From positions 268,737 through 332,736 of the forward strand of contig JALWXN010000004.1 of the NCBI GenBank assembly GCA_027078545.1: DNA of 64,000 nt, read 5' to 3'. Positions 17,954 to 27,281 of this stretch are shown in pieces. The stretch is from Nitrososphaeria archaeon. Lineage in GTDB: Archaea; Thermoproteota; Nitrososphaeria; Geothermarchaeales; JDFR-13. A program made the position numbers and the translations under genes. Below the pieces are notes generated by a model. It did no database searches and was not told where the DNA came from. It saw nothing but the letters and a program-made list of their open reading frames with translations. Position 1 is the stretch's first letter. Each line of letters starts with the position of its first letter.

Positions 17954-18988
17954 ATGCCTCTAAGGGTTATCGACGGCTCCTATGGAGAGGGTGGTGGGCA
18001 GATCCTCAGGTATGCTGCCCTCTACGCACTTGTGACGGGTGATGAGACCCATATACTGCGTATACGGGCTAATAGGCCTAACCCTGGGCTTAGGCCGCAG
18101 CACTATACCCTCCTCAAGATTATGCTTGACATGTTTGGTGGTAGGGCTGAGGGGCTTTCGATCGGCTCTACCCAGGTTAGGCTGATGTTTAGGGGTGTGA
18201 AGGCGGTCCATGGCACCTATAACATCGGTACTGCTGGTAGTATCTCCCTGATTATCCAGGCGTTGGCCCCCGCCCTGGCTCTCGCTGACTCCACCTCTGA
18301 TCTGGTATTGATTGGGGGGACAGATGTTAGGTGGAGCCCACCGATAGACTATATGAGGTATGCATATACCTCTCTCCTCCGGCTTGCTGGTGTGGAGGCT
18401 AGGATAGAGGTTTTGAGGAGGGGTTTCTATCCGAAGGGTGGTGGGAAGGTTAGGATAGTTGTTGAGCCTGGTGAGTATAGGAGGATTGATAGGCCTAGGA
18501 GGGATGAGCTTAGGCGTGTACTGATATCTAGCGTGGTGTGTAGACTTCCTAGGCATGTGTTGGAGAGGCAGTCGAGAGCAGCTATGAACCTTCTGAGGGG
18601 TAGGCTTGGCGATGTGGAGCTTGAGGTTGTTGACCAGATGTGTGGTGATAGTCTTGACCCTGGTACCTCTATAGTGGTTCTCGGTGATGATGGTGTCTTG
18701 ATGAATGGTGGTGACTCCTTGGGTGAGAGGGGTAAGCCTGCGGAGAGGGTGGGTGAGGAGGCGGCTAACCAGTTTCTTGGATGGTGGGCATCGGGGGCCT
18801 CTATGGATAGGCATCTAGGAGACATGGCTATACCCTTGGCCGTCCTGGCGGGGTCTGGCGAGTTCTCCCTGGAGGATTTTACTAGGCATATGGAGTCTGC
18901 ACTGTATGTGTCTAAGACCTTCTTCGAGGATCTTAAGCATGAGCTTGTGAGGCTTGGGAGGGCCTATCTACTTAGGATGTCTCGGTAG
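17954..18988 (+). CDS. rtcA: RNA 3'-terminal phosphate cyclase
   Basis: Converts RNA 3'-phosphate to 2',3'-cyclic phosphate through an enzyme-AMP intermediate. Seen: DGSYGEGGGQILR (residues 7-19), NRPNPGLRPQHYT, GFYPKGGGKV and, near the C-terminus, FTRHMESAL holding the candidate adenylylated histidine. 344 residues is typical. In this genome of intron-bearing tRNAs it joins archease and Nob1 as RNA end-processing functions. SD GGGGGAG precedes the ATG. The 3' end overlaps convergent nog1 by 25 bases. Confidence 0.94.
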   Translation: MPLRVIDGSYGEGGGQILRYAALYALVTGDETHILRIRANRPNPGLRPQHYTLLKIMLDMFGGRAEGLSIGSTQVRLMFRGVKAVHGTYNIGTAGSISLIIQALAPALALADSTSDLVLIGGTDVRWSPPIDYMRYAYTSLLRLAGVEARIEVLRRGFYPKGGGKVRIVVEPGEYRRIDRPRRDELRRVLISSVVCRLPRHVLERQSRAAMNLLRGRLGDVELEVVDQMCGDSLDPGTSIVVLGDDGVLMNGGDSLGERGKPAERVGEEAANQFLGWWASGASMDRHLGDMAIPLAVLAGSGEFSLEDFTRHMESALYVSKTFFEDLKHELVRLGRAYLLRMSR

Positions 18989-19983
18989 TGTCTTAGGATC
19001 CTCTCCTCCACCAGTTTCTTGAGCCTGTCTACTCCCTGGCCCGTGGCTAGTGATATCTTGATGAGGCTGTCTCCATGTAGCTCGTTGGCCCTCTTCAGGT
19101 ATTCCTCATGGGGTATATCCATCTTGTTGGCTATTGGGATGATCTTCTTGTCTGGGAATGCCTCCATTATCTCTCTTAGGATGTTGTACTGCCTCTCTAT
19201 GGGGTAGTAGGCATCCCTGGATATGTCGTAGATGTATAGGATGTCTCCGACGAGGTTTCTAAGTGCGGCTATAGCCTTTAGCTCTATCTCGTTGCGGTCG
19301 CTCATCTCCCTGTCTAGGAGTCCCGGGGTGTCTATTATCTGTCCCCTCACGGGCCCTACCTCGATGTGTCCCACGTGTATATCCTTGGTTGTGAAGGGAT
19401 ATGACGCGGTCTTGGTCTTGGCGGTTGATAGGGTGTTTACCAGTGTGGATTTGCCGGTGTTGGGTGGGCCGGCAACTATGAATGTGGGTTTATCAGGGTC
19501 TATCGATGGTAGTCTCCTTGCATATTTATACAGTCTTATCACGTAGTCCATGTCCTCGGCCGCCCTGTGTAGGAATGTTGATATCTTTCCCTGTCCCACC
19601 CTCCTCCACTTCTTCATCTCGTCTGGGTCTTCCTCCGACAATATCTTGTTGATGTATTCATCCCTGATCTCTTCTATGGCTTTGACTATCCCTAGGAATC
19701 GTTTATGTATCCTCCTGATCTCCTTCTCGTCGAAGTATAGGTTTATGAGGTCACGGTAGAAGGGATCTGCCTCGAAGTATGCGTCTAGAATTTTTATCGC
19801 CCTGTTTATGTGTGTCAGGACGGTTCTAGCCAGTACGGATACCCTTGTCTTCTCCCTCTTACGGGCGGTCTCCACCTTCCCCTTATATGGTATCTTGTTT
19901 GCTTCTCGGGAGGCTCTTTTGAAGGCTATGTCCTCCACCTCCCTCATCGGCTGTGGCGGTTTTAGCTTCTCCCATGGATTCAT
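18964..19983 (-). CDS. nog1: Nog1-type GTPase
   Basis: Obg/Nog1-class GTPase linked to large-subunit ribosome assembly. G motifs: GPPNTGKST (P-loop, about 165), IIDTPGLLD (G3), NKMD (G4); the long helical N-terminal region is that of NOG1. ATG 19983 (MNPWEKLKPPQ) is preferred to an upstream in-frame start at 20064 because the extra residues would cover the psmB start and promoter. 339 residues is expected for archaeal Nog1. Divergent from psmB across 55 bases. Confidence 0.9.
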   Translation of the reverse strand: MNPWEKLKPPQPMREVEDIAFKRASREANKIPYKGKVETARKREKTRVSVLARTVLTHINRAIKILDAYFEADPFYRDLINLYFDEKEIRRIHKRFLGIVKAIEEIRDEYINKILSEEDPDEMKKWRRVGQGKISTFLHRAAEDMDYVIRLYKYARRLPSIDPDKPTFIVAGPPNTGKSTLVNTLSTAKTKTASYPFTTKDIHVGHIEVGPVRGQIIDTPGLLDREMSDRNEIELKAIAALRNLVGDILYIYDISRDAYYPIERQYNILREIMEAFPDKKIIPIANKMDIPHEEYLKRANELHGDSLIKISLATGQGVDRLKKLVEERILRHYRDILSR

Positions 19984-19987
19984 CTCC

Positions 19988-20038
19988 AAGCCCCAATTTA
20001 TTTTATGTCTGGGGACTATTTGTTGGGGTGCCTGTGTA
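19988..20038. promoter_or_regulatory. Divergent promoter nog1 / psmB
   Basis: The AT block AATTTATTTTATG (19995-20007) lies about 35-40 bases before the psmB ATG and close to the nog1 start on the other strand. It can act as TATA box for psmB and supply AT-rich DNA for nog1. Confidence 0.4.
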
Positions 20039-20635
20039 ATGTCGCAGTATGGTGTGGGGGGCACGGCTATTGGTCTTAGGACTAGGGACTCTGTACTCCT
20101 GGCTACGGATAAGCTTTATCTGGCGGGTAATATAGCTTTTAGCCAATCTGCTAAGAAGCTTCTACGTCTTACCGATAGGGTCTACCTCGCTGCTGCAGGG
20201 TTGATTGCGGATGTGCAGGGCCTGGTGAAGGAGGTTGAATATAACATCGGTACGAGGACCCTGCTTCTACAGAGGGAGATGAGTGTACGCTCCATAGCTA
20301 GGCTTGTATCGGTGATACTATATAGTAGTAAGGGTCTTCCATACTATACACAGGTCCTTGTCGGTGGGTATTCCAGGGGGCCCGAGCTATACTCATTAGA
20401 CTCACTCGGATCCGTGATGGAGGATCAATATGTGGCTATAGGTACTGGTGCGGAGACTGCCCTAAGTATTCTGGATACTGGTTATAGGGAGGATCTGGGT
20501 AGGGATGAGGCTATAGACCTTGCCCTAAGGGTGTTTAGAGCTGTTACTAGGAGGGATGTCTTGACGGGCTATACGATAGATCTCGTGTATATTACTAGTG
20601 AGGGTGCGGAGGAGTTCTCGAAGTCATTGATATAG
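20039..20635 (+). CDS. psmB: Proteasome beta subunit, atypical N-terminus
   Basis: 20S core beta-type Ntn fold of 198 residues. The start MSQYGVGGTAIGL leaves a propeptide of at most 8 residues. Aligned by eye with the Thermoplasma beta subunit, Asp17 (residue 24) and Lys33 (residue 40, in SAKK) are kept, but the Thr1 position is Gly8 and the only nearby Thr (T9) matches position 2. A similar ATAIGL N-terminus occurs in crenarchaeal PsmB1, reported as a poorly or non-processed subunit. It may be structural or modulating, with a second active beta gene elsewhere. The translin-like gene follows after 18 bases. Confidence 0.9.
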   Translation: MSQYGVGGTAIGLRTRDSVLLATDKLYLAGNIAFSQSAKKLLRLTDRVYLAAAGLIADVQGLVKEVEYNIGTRTLLLQREMSVRSIARLVSVILYSSKGLPYYTQVLVGGYSRGPELYSLDSLGSVMEDQYVAIGTGAETALSILDTGYREDLGRDEAIDLALRVFRAVTRRDVLTGYTIDLVYITSEGAEEFSKSLI

Positions 20636-20653
20636 GTTTCTGGGTGGCCTGCT

Positions 20654-21262
20654 TTGAAGGGTCTTGCCGAGCTGCTTAGGGATAGTGTGGAGAGGCTTGG
20701 TAAGAGGTATGAGGAGGTGGATCCTCTCAGGGAGGAGGTTATCAAGAAGTGTAGGGACCTCCTCTCCACTGTGAGGAAGGGGTTTGGATACGCCTATAGG
20801 GGGGACTATGGAGGGCTGTCCGAGACTGTCTCGAAGGCGACTGGTATTGTGGGGGATATCCTCGGCTTGATAGAGGCGAATAGGGAGTATCGGGAATATC
20901 TTGTCCGGGTCGCGGGGGATGCTATGAGGGAGTATGTGGAGCTCCTCCTCCTTGACCGATGGCTTAGTGGCGGGGGTCTCGACCTCTCTCTCCTGGGTAG
21001 GATGGAGCCTACATGGATAATCGAGGGTGTGAGGGATTTTGCGGGTGAGGTTCGTAGGTTCTCCCTCTCATGGCTTATTAGGGGTAGGTGTGAGGATGTA
21101 TATGCCTCTATAGAGCTGTTGGAGGAGTTGGTGGCGATCCTCTCCTCGTATATGGTGCCTAGCTATATCTATTCCGGGTATAAGAAGGATCTAGACTTCG
21201 TCAAGAGGATGTTGGATAATCTGAAGTCGGAGTATATTGATGTGTGTGGTGGTGGTAGGTGA
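20654..21262 (+). CDS. Translin-family protein
   Basis: A 202-residue all-helical protein matching archaeal translin/TRAX-like proteins, which form rings binding single-stranded RNA or DNA and may carry RNase activity. Supporting segments: LREEVIKKCRDLLSTVRKG, VAGDAMREYVELLLLD, and the C-terminal IYSGYKKDLDFVKRMLDNLK. The start is TTG 20654 with GGTGG 8 bases upstream; no ATG fits. The stop overlaps the GTG start of ribK (GTGA). Catalytic acidic residues cannot be assigned by eye. Confidence 0.75.
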   Translation: MKGLAELLRDSVERLGKRYEEVDPLREEVIKKCRDLLSTVRKGFGYAYRGDYGGLSETVSKATGIVGDILGLIEANREYREYLVRVAGDAMREYVELLLLDRWLSGGGLDLSLLGRMEPTWIIEGVRDFAGEVRRFSLSWLIRGRCEDVYASIELLEELVAILSSYMVPSYIYSGYKKDLDFVKRMLDNLKSEYIDVCGGGR

Positions 21263-21939
21263 ATCTGAGGCTGGCCAGGACATACCTGGTGGATCTCTAT
21301 AAGCTTGGGGCTGGTGAGAAGTATATCAAGGTTCCTACTAGTGAGCTCGCCGCCTTCTTCGGGGTTAGCCAGCAGAGTGCGTCTAGGATATTGCAGGAGC
21401 TTTTCGAGATGGAATTGATTGATAAGCGTAACGTGGATAGGACTCTCTGGGTTAGGCTTACTGATAAGGGGCTTGCCGAGGTTGATGACTATATAAGGTA
21501 TATTAATGATGCTTATGAGAGGCCTGGGAGGTTCTTCTTCAGGGGTGTCGTGGTTACTGGCCTGGGTGAGGGGGCTTACTACATGAGTAGGAAGGGGTAT
21601 GTGATCCAGTTCGAGAGGCTATTGGGCTTCACCCCGTATCCAGGCACGTTGAATCTTAAGCTTAACGAGCCGTACTATGTCTATCAGAATAGGCTTCTAC
21701 GGAAGCTCCGGGGCCTGCATATAAAGGGCTTTAGGACGAAGGAGAGGGTGTTTGGTGATGTGCGGGCCTTCAGGGCGTTGATACAGTCTAAGATTGAGGG
21801 TGCCGTGATATATGCTGAGAGGTCGATATATGGGTTCGACATGTTGGAGGTTATCGCCCCAGTGTATCTGAGGGATGCCTTGAAGCTTAGGGATGGGGAT
21901 GTTGTGGAGGTTGAGGTCTATATAAACGAGTCTCGGTAG
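21259..21939 (+). CDS. ribK: CTP-dependent riboflavin kinase with N-terminal HTH
   Basis: Makes FMN from riboflavin with CTP, the archaeal route. The N-terminal 80 residues form a winged helix (TSELAAFFGVSQQSASRILQ). The kinase domain follows (FRGVVVTGLGEGAYYMS, FTPYPGTLNLKL, and a C-terminal barrel ending LRDGDVVEVEVY). The HTH suggests that it also regulates transcription, as proposed for RibR-type proteins. GTG start coupled to the translin-like gene. The convergent gene is FAD synthetase, the next enzyme; their 3' ends overlap by 22 bases. Confidence 0.92.
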   Translation: MNLRLARTYLVDLYKLGAGEKYIKVPTSELAAFFGVSQQSASRILQELFEMELIDKRNVDRTLWVRLTDKGLAEVDDYIRYINDAYERPGRFFFRGVVVTGLGEGAYYMSRKGYVIQFERLLGFTPYPGTLNLKLNEPYYVYQNRLLRKLRGLHIKGFRTKERVFGDVRAFRALIQSKIEGAVIYAERSIYGFDMLEVIAPVYLRDALKLRDGDVVEVEVYINESR

Positions 21940-22517
21940 AGCTCGACTATCCTCCTCTTAATCTCAGTTGTCTTTACACCCTCGACCTCTAGGTTGATCC
22001 TAACTATCTTCCTGCCGCGTAGCACGTCTATGTCTATGCCTGGTGGGAGGGTCTGGTCATACCCCAGTATTATTATGTCTGGCTGGACTATCCTGATCGG
22101 CTTTGTAAAGTCTTCCTCGTCGCCCAGTATGGCTAGGTCTACATATCTGACTGCTGAGACCACCTCTCTCCTGTCCTCCTCACTGTTCACCGCCTTCTTC
22201 CCCTTTAGTTTGAGGACTGTGGCGTCTCTGGCAATGATTACTATTAGGGCGTCTACCAGCTTCCTCGCCTCCCTGAGGGTGTAGATATGTCCCTTGTGTA
22301 GTATGTCGAATACCCCTCCTATAACGCCTATCTGGATGCTTCTCCTCCCTTCTGGTGTGAGTCTTCCACGGTATAGGAGCCCCTTCTCCTCTAGGCGTGA
22401 ATATACCTCGTTGTTTATGCTACATTGTGGCTGGTATTCTATCCCTAGCCTGTTGGCGAGGCTTTTGAGGTATATTCTTGCGAGGACGGTCTTCTCCTGC
22501 TGTGAGACGCTCTCCAT
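21918..22517 (-). CDS. ribL: FAD synthetase, archaeal cytidylyltransferase type
   Basis: Adenylylates FMN to FAD. Nucleotidyltransferase motif GGVFDILHKGHIY (about 69-81) with HKGH as the HxGH motif, then LGYDQTLPPGID and an EGVKTTEIKRRI tail. Archaeal RibL is usually near 150 residues; this one is 199 because of about 60 extra N-terminal residues that look like a small winged helix (VLARIYLKSLANRLGI, LEEKGLLYRGRLTPEG). Dephospho-CoA or other cytidylyltransferase activity is less likely given the adjacent ribK. Confidence 0.88.
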   Translation of the reverse strand: MESVSQQEKTVLARIYLKSLANRLGIEYQPQCSINNEVYSRLEEKGLLYRGRLTPEGRRSIQIGVIGGVFDILHKGHIYTLREARKLVDALIVIIARDATVLKLKGKKAVNSEEDRREVVSAVRYVDLAILGDEEDFTKPIRIVQPDIIILGYDQTLPPGIDIDVLRGRKIVRINLEVEGVKTTEIKRRIVELYRDSFI

Positions 22518-22521
22518 TTGG

Positions 22522-23286
22522 TCAGTCCCTCAAGAGATACTCTATATACTCCATCTCCGTAAAATGTGGCTTGGCTGTCACGATTATTATGGAGGGCTCG
22601 CTACCCATGTTGCTGGGTATGTTCCCCGGGTTTCTATATGCATCTATCCTCTGCCTAGCCGTCCCGAGGGAGGTTAGGACGATTATTATGTGTTCAGGCT
22701 TCTCGAGTAGGGAGGCCGCCTCGGGGTCTTGTAGGAGTATGTCTACCGCCTCTCTAGGCTGCATCATGTATCCTGTCTCCGCGTCATACTCGAGGAAGTA
22801 TAGTGTGTGTAGCCCCCTCTCGAGATTGGAGACGAGTATCTCTATGTTCCTCCTGTTCATCTCTAGCCCTCCCCTAACCAGTGTTCCTGAGGCCCCAACC
22901 CTGTATATGTCTAGGCCCGCCTCTCCAACAGCTGCTGTGTAGGATGATGCGTTGTGGTATACCCTGGTCTCGACACCGTTTCTCCTCGCCTCTATTAGGA
23001 TTGCCTTATGGGTCGTGGCTATCAATGGGTCGCCGTAGACGAGTATGAGGATGTCTTCTTCCCTCGCCTCCTCGATTATATCCCTAATCCCATCCTCCAG
23101 GTCTCTCCTCCTTAGTGGTATGGGCCTCCTACCAGCTAGTAGCTTCTCTAGCTCATCATGGCTATAGGGGAGGGGGCTTGTATATGTCTCTAGGTAGATC
23201 TTTGAATAGTTGTGGATCTCCTCAACCACCTCCCTTGGTAGTGTTGGTCTCTCTGATATCCCCATGCCGGCCAGTATTAGTGTCAA
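22522..23286 (-). CDS. dphB: Diphthine synthase
   Basis: SAM-dependent methyltransferase making diphthine on the EF-2 histidine. Tetrapyrrole-methylase fold: LILAGMGISERPTL at the N-terminus, VYGDPLIATTHKAIL (about 83-97), VYHNASSYTAAVGEAGLDIY. 254 residues is normal. The ribL start is 4 bases downstream, so the two share a transcript. Its promoter lies in the spacer before tRNA-Lys. Confidence 0.95.
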   Translation of the reverse strand: MTLILAGMGISERPTLPREVVEEIHNYSKIYLETYTSPLPYSHDELEKLLAGRRPIPLRRRDLEDGIRDIIEEAREEDILILVYGDPLIATTHKAILIEARRNGVETRVYHNASSYTAAVGEAGLDIYRVGASGTLVRGGLEMNRRNIEILVSNLERGLHTLYFLEYDAETGYMMQPREAVDILLQDPEAASLLEKPEHIIIVLTSLGTARQRIDAYRNPGNIPSNMGSEPSIIIVTAKPHFTEMEYIEYLLRD

Positions 23287-23374
23287 GGCCTGATCCCCCG
23301 TATAATCCTAAAATAGGTGGTTTGTGGTTAGTGATATTTGGTCGGGGCCCGTAGCTCAGCCAGGTAGAGCGCCG

Positions 23375-23399
23375 ACCCATTCTAGGTGGTGGGGCGTAG
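23375..23399 (+). other. tRNA-Lys intron 1 (non-canonical, position 29/30)
   Basis: 25-nt intron in the 5' strand of the anticodon stem. The bulge-helix-bulge folds well: central 4-bp helix GCGC (23369-23372) with GCGT (23394-23397), intron helix CCCA (23376-23379) with TGGG (23390-23393), and 3-nt bulges CGA and AGG that place both cuts at the proposed borders. Confidence 0.85.
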
Positions 23400-23407
23400 G
23401 GCTTTTA

Positions 23408-23458
23408 CCGTTGGGTGAAAGCGACGACCCTGGTTAGGGGGATGAGTGGTCGGTGGAT
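23408..23458 (+). other. tRNA-Lys intron 2 (position 37/38)
   Basis: 51-nt intron at the canonical site after A37. An internal helix CGACC (23425-23429) / GGTCG (23448-23452) is perfect, but the central helix CTTT/GTGG has a U-U mismatch and two G-U pairs. Borders follow from the need for a CCGGG/CCCGG stem and a 7-nt loop. Confidence 0.75.
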
Positions 23459-23465
23459 ACCCGGC

Positions 23466-23497
<32 letters not shown>

Positions 23498-23538
23498 ATA
23501 ACCGGTCTCCATAGTGTATCGTTGCTCAGGGTTTGTGG

Positions 23539-23561
23539 GGGTAAGATTTATATATTTACCC
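23539..23561 (+). promoter_or_regulatory. rpoH-rpoB-rpoA operon promoter inside an inverted repeat
   Basis: TTTATATATTT (23547-23557) is a strong TATA box about 90 bases before the rpoH ATG. It is framed by GGGTAA (23539-23544) and TTACCC (23556-23561), an exact 6-base inverted repeat. A protein bound there would block TBP. GAGGTAG before 23640 is the ribosome-binding site. Confidence 0.6.
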
Positions 23562-23639
23562 ACCTTGTAAATTTATGACACCATGCTGGCATATCATATT
23601 AACTGGTTGGTGGGTCGTCCCTGGGGGGTGTAGAGGTAG

Positions 23640-23909
23640 ATGCCGTCCTCTGAGAATGAGCTTGATGAGAAGCTTAAAAAGATTATTCTGAGCCATAGGC
23701 TCGTGCCTGAGCATAGGGTTCTCTCTAAGGAGGAGGCCCAGAAGGTCATTGAGAAGTATTGTGGTGGGGATAAGTATAAGCTTCCATACATCAGGAAGAG
23801 TGACCCGATCGTTAAGGCCCTCGGGGCGAAGAAGGACGACGTGATCATGATTATCCGTAGGAGCCCCACCGCCGGGGTATCTGTATACTACAGGTTGGTG
23901 ATAGGATGA
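23640..23909 (+). CDS. rpoH: RNA polymerase subunit H (Rpo5)
   Basis: Assembly subunit near the downstream DNA jaw, equal to the C-terminal domain of eukaryotic Rpb5. Seen: [39 protein letters not shown] and VYYRLV, the full family pattern. 89 residues is normal. First gene of the operon; its TGA overlaps the rpoB ATG by 4 bases (ATGA). Confidence 0.95.
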   Translation: MPSSENELDEKLKKIILSHRLVPEHRVLSKEEAQKVIEKYCGGDKYKLPYIRKSDPIVKALGAKKDDVIMIIRRSPTAGVSVYYRLVIG

Positions 23910-26900
23910 AGAGGCTGGACATCAATAGGTATCTGGTCTATAAGAAGCATGACTATGATACTTGGCCGGTTATTAAGGCTATGCTCAACGAGTTCGGCCT
24001 TGCTAAGCAGCATATAGATTCGTATAACGAGTTTGTCGATACGATCCTGAAGGAGATTGTGGAGGAGAATAGTACGATACGTGTCCCTGGTGAGCAGGGG
24101 GAGTGGATATTCCAGATTGAGGAGGTGTGGGTTGAGCAGCCCAGCACCAAGGATATCCGTGGGGCCTCGATCACTAAGCAGCATGGATATATCCCATCTG
24201 TCTGTAGGCTCCAGGGGTATTCATACTATGCCCCTATAAAGGCTAGGTTTAAGAAGATCACTGGTACCACGTCTACGGAGGAGGTTGAGCTTGGATATCT
24301 CCCTGTGATGGTAAAGTCTAAGATATGTTATCTACATGGAGAGTCTAGGGAGAACCTTATAAAGCTTGGTGAGGATCCTGATGATCCTGGTGGATACTTC
24401 ATTATAAATGGTAGTGAGCGGGCCATCGTGGCTGTGGAGGATCTCGCCTCTAACACTATCATAACCCGTGTGGATAAGTCGTCTAGTACGGTTACCTATT
24501 CCTCTAGGATGCTCTCGGTGAGGGGTAGTCTGAGGAACCATGTCGTCGTGACTTTGAAGAGGGAGTCTGCGGTCGTGACTATACCCTTCACGACTAGTGC
24601 TATCCCCTTCCCCATAGTGATGAAGGCGCTGGGTGTTGTTAAGGATGGCGATATTGTGGAGGCTGTCGCCCGTGGGGATCCTGATATCGAGGCTGTGATC
24701 CTCCCGATTGTGAGGAAGTTTAGGGAGATTAAGGATCAGGAGAGGGCCCTCCTCTACATAGGTAATAGGACACAGGCTTCTCAGCAGCCTATGGATAGGA
24801 GGATTAATAGGGCTAGGCATATACTGGATAAGTATCTCTTCCCACACATCGGGATGGGACCTGAGTATAGGCTTAGGAAGGCCTATCTACTGGCGGAGAT
24901 GGTTAGGAGGGCTGTTGAGCTTAGGCTTGGCTATAGGGAGCCTGATGATCGTGACCACTATGCGTATAAGAGGCTTAGGCTGGCTGGCCCCCTGCTGGGC
25001 CAGATATTCGCCAAGTCTCTCAAGTCGTTGATGAAGGATCTCCAGTATAATATACAGAAGAACGTCGTGAATAGGGGTAGGATAAACCTGAGGTATCTGG
25101 TGAGGGGTAACAAGATTACTCATAGGCTTACCCATGCACTGGCTACTGGTACGTGGTCTCAGAAGACTACTGGTGTTACCCAGATGCTGGATAGGACGAA
25201 CTTCCTATCCACCCTTAGCCATCTCAGGAGGATTCAGAGCCCGCTTAGTAGGAGCCGTCCACAGTTCGAGGCTAGGGAGGTCCACGCGTCTCATCTCGGG
25301 CGTATATGCCCTGTGGAGAGTCCTGAGGGTCAGAACATCGGCCTGGTTAAGAACCTGGCGTTATCGGCTGTGGTCTCTAATGAGCATCCGTCGGAGCTTA
25401 TGACTGAGCTCCTCTTTAAGGAGGGTGTTATCCCTATCGAGGAGGCTCCTAGGGAGGCCTGGATGAATGGTGCCAAGGTCTTCCTGAATGGCGACTTCAT
25501 AGGGTTCGTTATGGATCCTGAGGAGTTTGTGGAGAGGATCAGGAGTTATAGGCGTAGGGGCGCGATACCCCCTGATGTAAACATATCTCTTAGGAAGTTT
25601 GATAATGAGAAGATCCGGCCTGAGATATATGTTGAGAGTAGTAGTGCCCGTGTCTTGAGGCCTCTGATAAGGGTTGAGAATGGTAAGCCGCTCCTGACTA
25701 AGGAGCATATTGAGATGGTTAGGAATGGTACGTTGAAGTTCTCCGATCTCTTGAGGCAGGGTATTATAGAGCTGATCGATGCTAATGAGGAGTTCAACGT
25801 CTTGACCGCCTTCTTCCCAGAGGAGTTGACGCCTGAGCATACTCATCTAGAGCTTGCTCCATACTTCTTCCTGGGTATAACGGCGTCTATCATACCCTTT
25901 GCAGAGCATAACCAGAGCCCGAGGAACTCTTATGAGGCGGCTATGGCTAAGCAGGCCCTGGGTATACCGGTCACTAATATCGCGCTTAGGATGGATAGTA
26001 GGGCCCATCTACTGGAGTATCCGCAGATCCCTATTGTCCAGACACGTATAACTGATATGATCTATCTGAACGATAGGCCTATTGGTCAGAACCTCGTCGT
26101 CGCGATAATGTCTTATGAGAGCTATAATATGGAGGATGCGGTGATCATCAATAAGGCGGCTGTTGACAGGGGTCTGCTGAGATCGTTCTTCTACAAGACG
26201 TATGAGTCTGTGGCGAAGATGCATGGCGGTGGCGTGACGGATAAGTTTGAGATCCCGAGTAAGGATAACCTCAACTATATGGGTGAGGATCACTATAGGT
26301 CCCTCGAGGATGATGGCCTCCCCTATGTGGAGGCTAGGCTGAAGAAGGAGGATGTGGTTATCGGTAAGACCGGTCCACCCAGGTTCCTTAGCGAGTTGGT
26401 CGGTAGGGAGGAGAAGAGGAGGGATAGTAGTATTACTCTTGACCAGTTCGAGGCCACTGTGGATAAGGTTGTCCTGACCCTGAATAAGGATGGCGAGCTT
26501 ACCGCGATGGTTAGGGTGAGGGAGTATAGGATACCCGAGCTGGGTGATAAGCTGGCGTCTAGGCATGGTCAGAAGGGTGTTATTGGTCTACTTGCTAATC
26601 CCGAGGATATGCCCTACACCGCTGATGGTATCATCCCCGACCTGATCATCAATCCACATGCATTCCCCTCCAGGATGACTGTTGGCCAGTTCCTAGAGTC
26701 TATAGCTGGGAAGTATGGTGCCTTGGCCGGTAGGTTTATAGACGGCTCTCCATTCGTCTCCTTCAACTATGAGGAGCTGGCCGAGATGCTTAGGTCGGTG
26801 GGCTTCGAGTATAAGGGTACGGAGGTCATGTATGACGGTAGGACTGGGCGGAAGTTTAAGGCCCACATCTTCATAGGGATTGTGTATTACCAGAAGCTGC

Positions 26901-27280
26901 ACCACATGGTCGCTGATAAGATGCATGCTAGGGCTGTGGGGCCGATCCAGGTGCTTACCAAGCAGCCTACTGAGGGCCGTGCTAGGGATGGTGGGCTAAG
27001 GATTGGTGATATGGAGAAGGATGTCTTCCTGGCTTATGGTGCCTCCTCGATTGTTAAGGAGCGTCTCCTAGATGCGTCGGACAAGACTACAATCCTGGTC
27101 TGTACCAAGTGTGGGTTGGAGGGCTATCTAGATGCTAGGGAGAACAAGTTTGTCTGCCCTGTATGTGGGCCTGATGCTCCGCTTGTGCCTGTAAACGTAT
27201 CCTATGCCTTCAAGCTCCTTCTGGATGAGTTGAAGAGTATGACTATCTATCCCAAGCTTAATGTGAAGGAGGTGGTGTAG
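23906..27280 (+). CDS. rpoB: RNA polymerase subunit B (Rpo2, unsplit)
   Basis: The 1124-residue second-largest subunit, one continuous gene unlike the split B'/B'' of methanogens and halophiles. Seen: [15 protein letters not shown], the SYEGYNxEDA-type motif as [27 protein letters not shown], and the zinc finger near the C-terminus ([22 protein letters not shown]). Coupled to rpoH by 4 bases and separated from rpoA by one base. No intein or frameshift. Confidence 0.98.
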   Translation: MKRLDINRYLVYKKHDYDTWPVIKAMLNEFGLAKQHIDSYNEFVDTILKEIVEENSTIRVPGEQGEWIFQIEEVWVEQPSTKDIRGASITKQHGYIPSVCRLQGYSYYAPIKARFKKITGTTSTEEVELGYLPVMVKSKICYLHGESRENLIKLGEDPDDPGGYFIINGSERAIVAVEDLASNTIITRVDKSSSTVTYSSRMLSVRGSLRNHVVVTLKRESAVVTIPFTTSAIPFPIVMKALGVVKDGDIVEAVARGDPDIEAVILPIVRKFREIKDQERALLYIGNRTQASQQPMDRRINRARHILDKYLFPHIGMGPEYRLRKAYLLAEMVRRAVELRLGYREPDDRDHYAYKRLRLAGPLLGQIFAKSLKSLMKDLQYNIQKNVVNRGRINLRYLVRGNKITHRLTHALATGTWSQKTTGVTQMLDRTNFLSTLSHLRRIQSPLSRSRPQFEAREVHASHLGRICPVESPEGQNIGLVKNLALSAVVSNEHPSELMTELLFKEGVIPIEEAPREAWMNGAKVFLNGDFIGFVMDPEEFVERIRSYRRRGAIPPDVNISLRKFDNEKIRPEIYVESSSARVLRPLIRVENGKPLLTKEHIEMVRNGTLKFSDLLRQGIIELIDANEEFNVLTAFFPEELTPEHTHLELAPYFFLGITASIIPFAEHNQSPRNSYEAAMAKQALGIPVTNIALRMDSRAHLLEYPQIPIVQTRITDMIYLNDRPIGQNLVVAIMSYESYNMEDAVIINKAAVDRGLLRSFFYKTYESVAKMHGGGVTDKFEIPSKDNLNYMGEDHYRSLEDDGLPYVEARLKKEDVVIGKTGPPRFLSELVGREEKRRDSSITLDQFEATVDKVVLTLNKDGELTAMVRVREYRIPELGDKLASRHGQKGVIGLLANPEDMPYTADGIIPDLIINPHAFPSRMTVGQFLESIAGKYGALAGRFIDGSPFVSFNYEELAEMLRSVGFEYKGTEVMYDGRTGRKFKAHIFIGIVYYQKLHHMVADKMHARAVGPIQVLTKQPTEGRARDGGLRIGDMEKDVFLAYGASSIVKERLLDASDKTTILVCTKCGLEGYLDARENKFVCPVCGPDAPLVPVNVSYAFKLLLDELKSMTIYPKLNVKEVV

Positions 27281-27281
27281 C

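Noticed and set aside
17960-18814. 285-codon reverse frame inside rtcA
   Set aside because: RtcA motifs are conserved on the forward strand over the same bases. The reverse product is low-complexity, rich in Pro/Thr/His and unlike any family.
23906-27280. Inteins in rpoB, mcm, rfcS, rfcL or rpoA
   Set aside because: All conserved motifs run without interruption and gene lengths match intein-free homologues.
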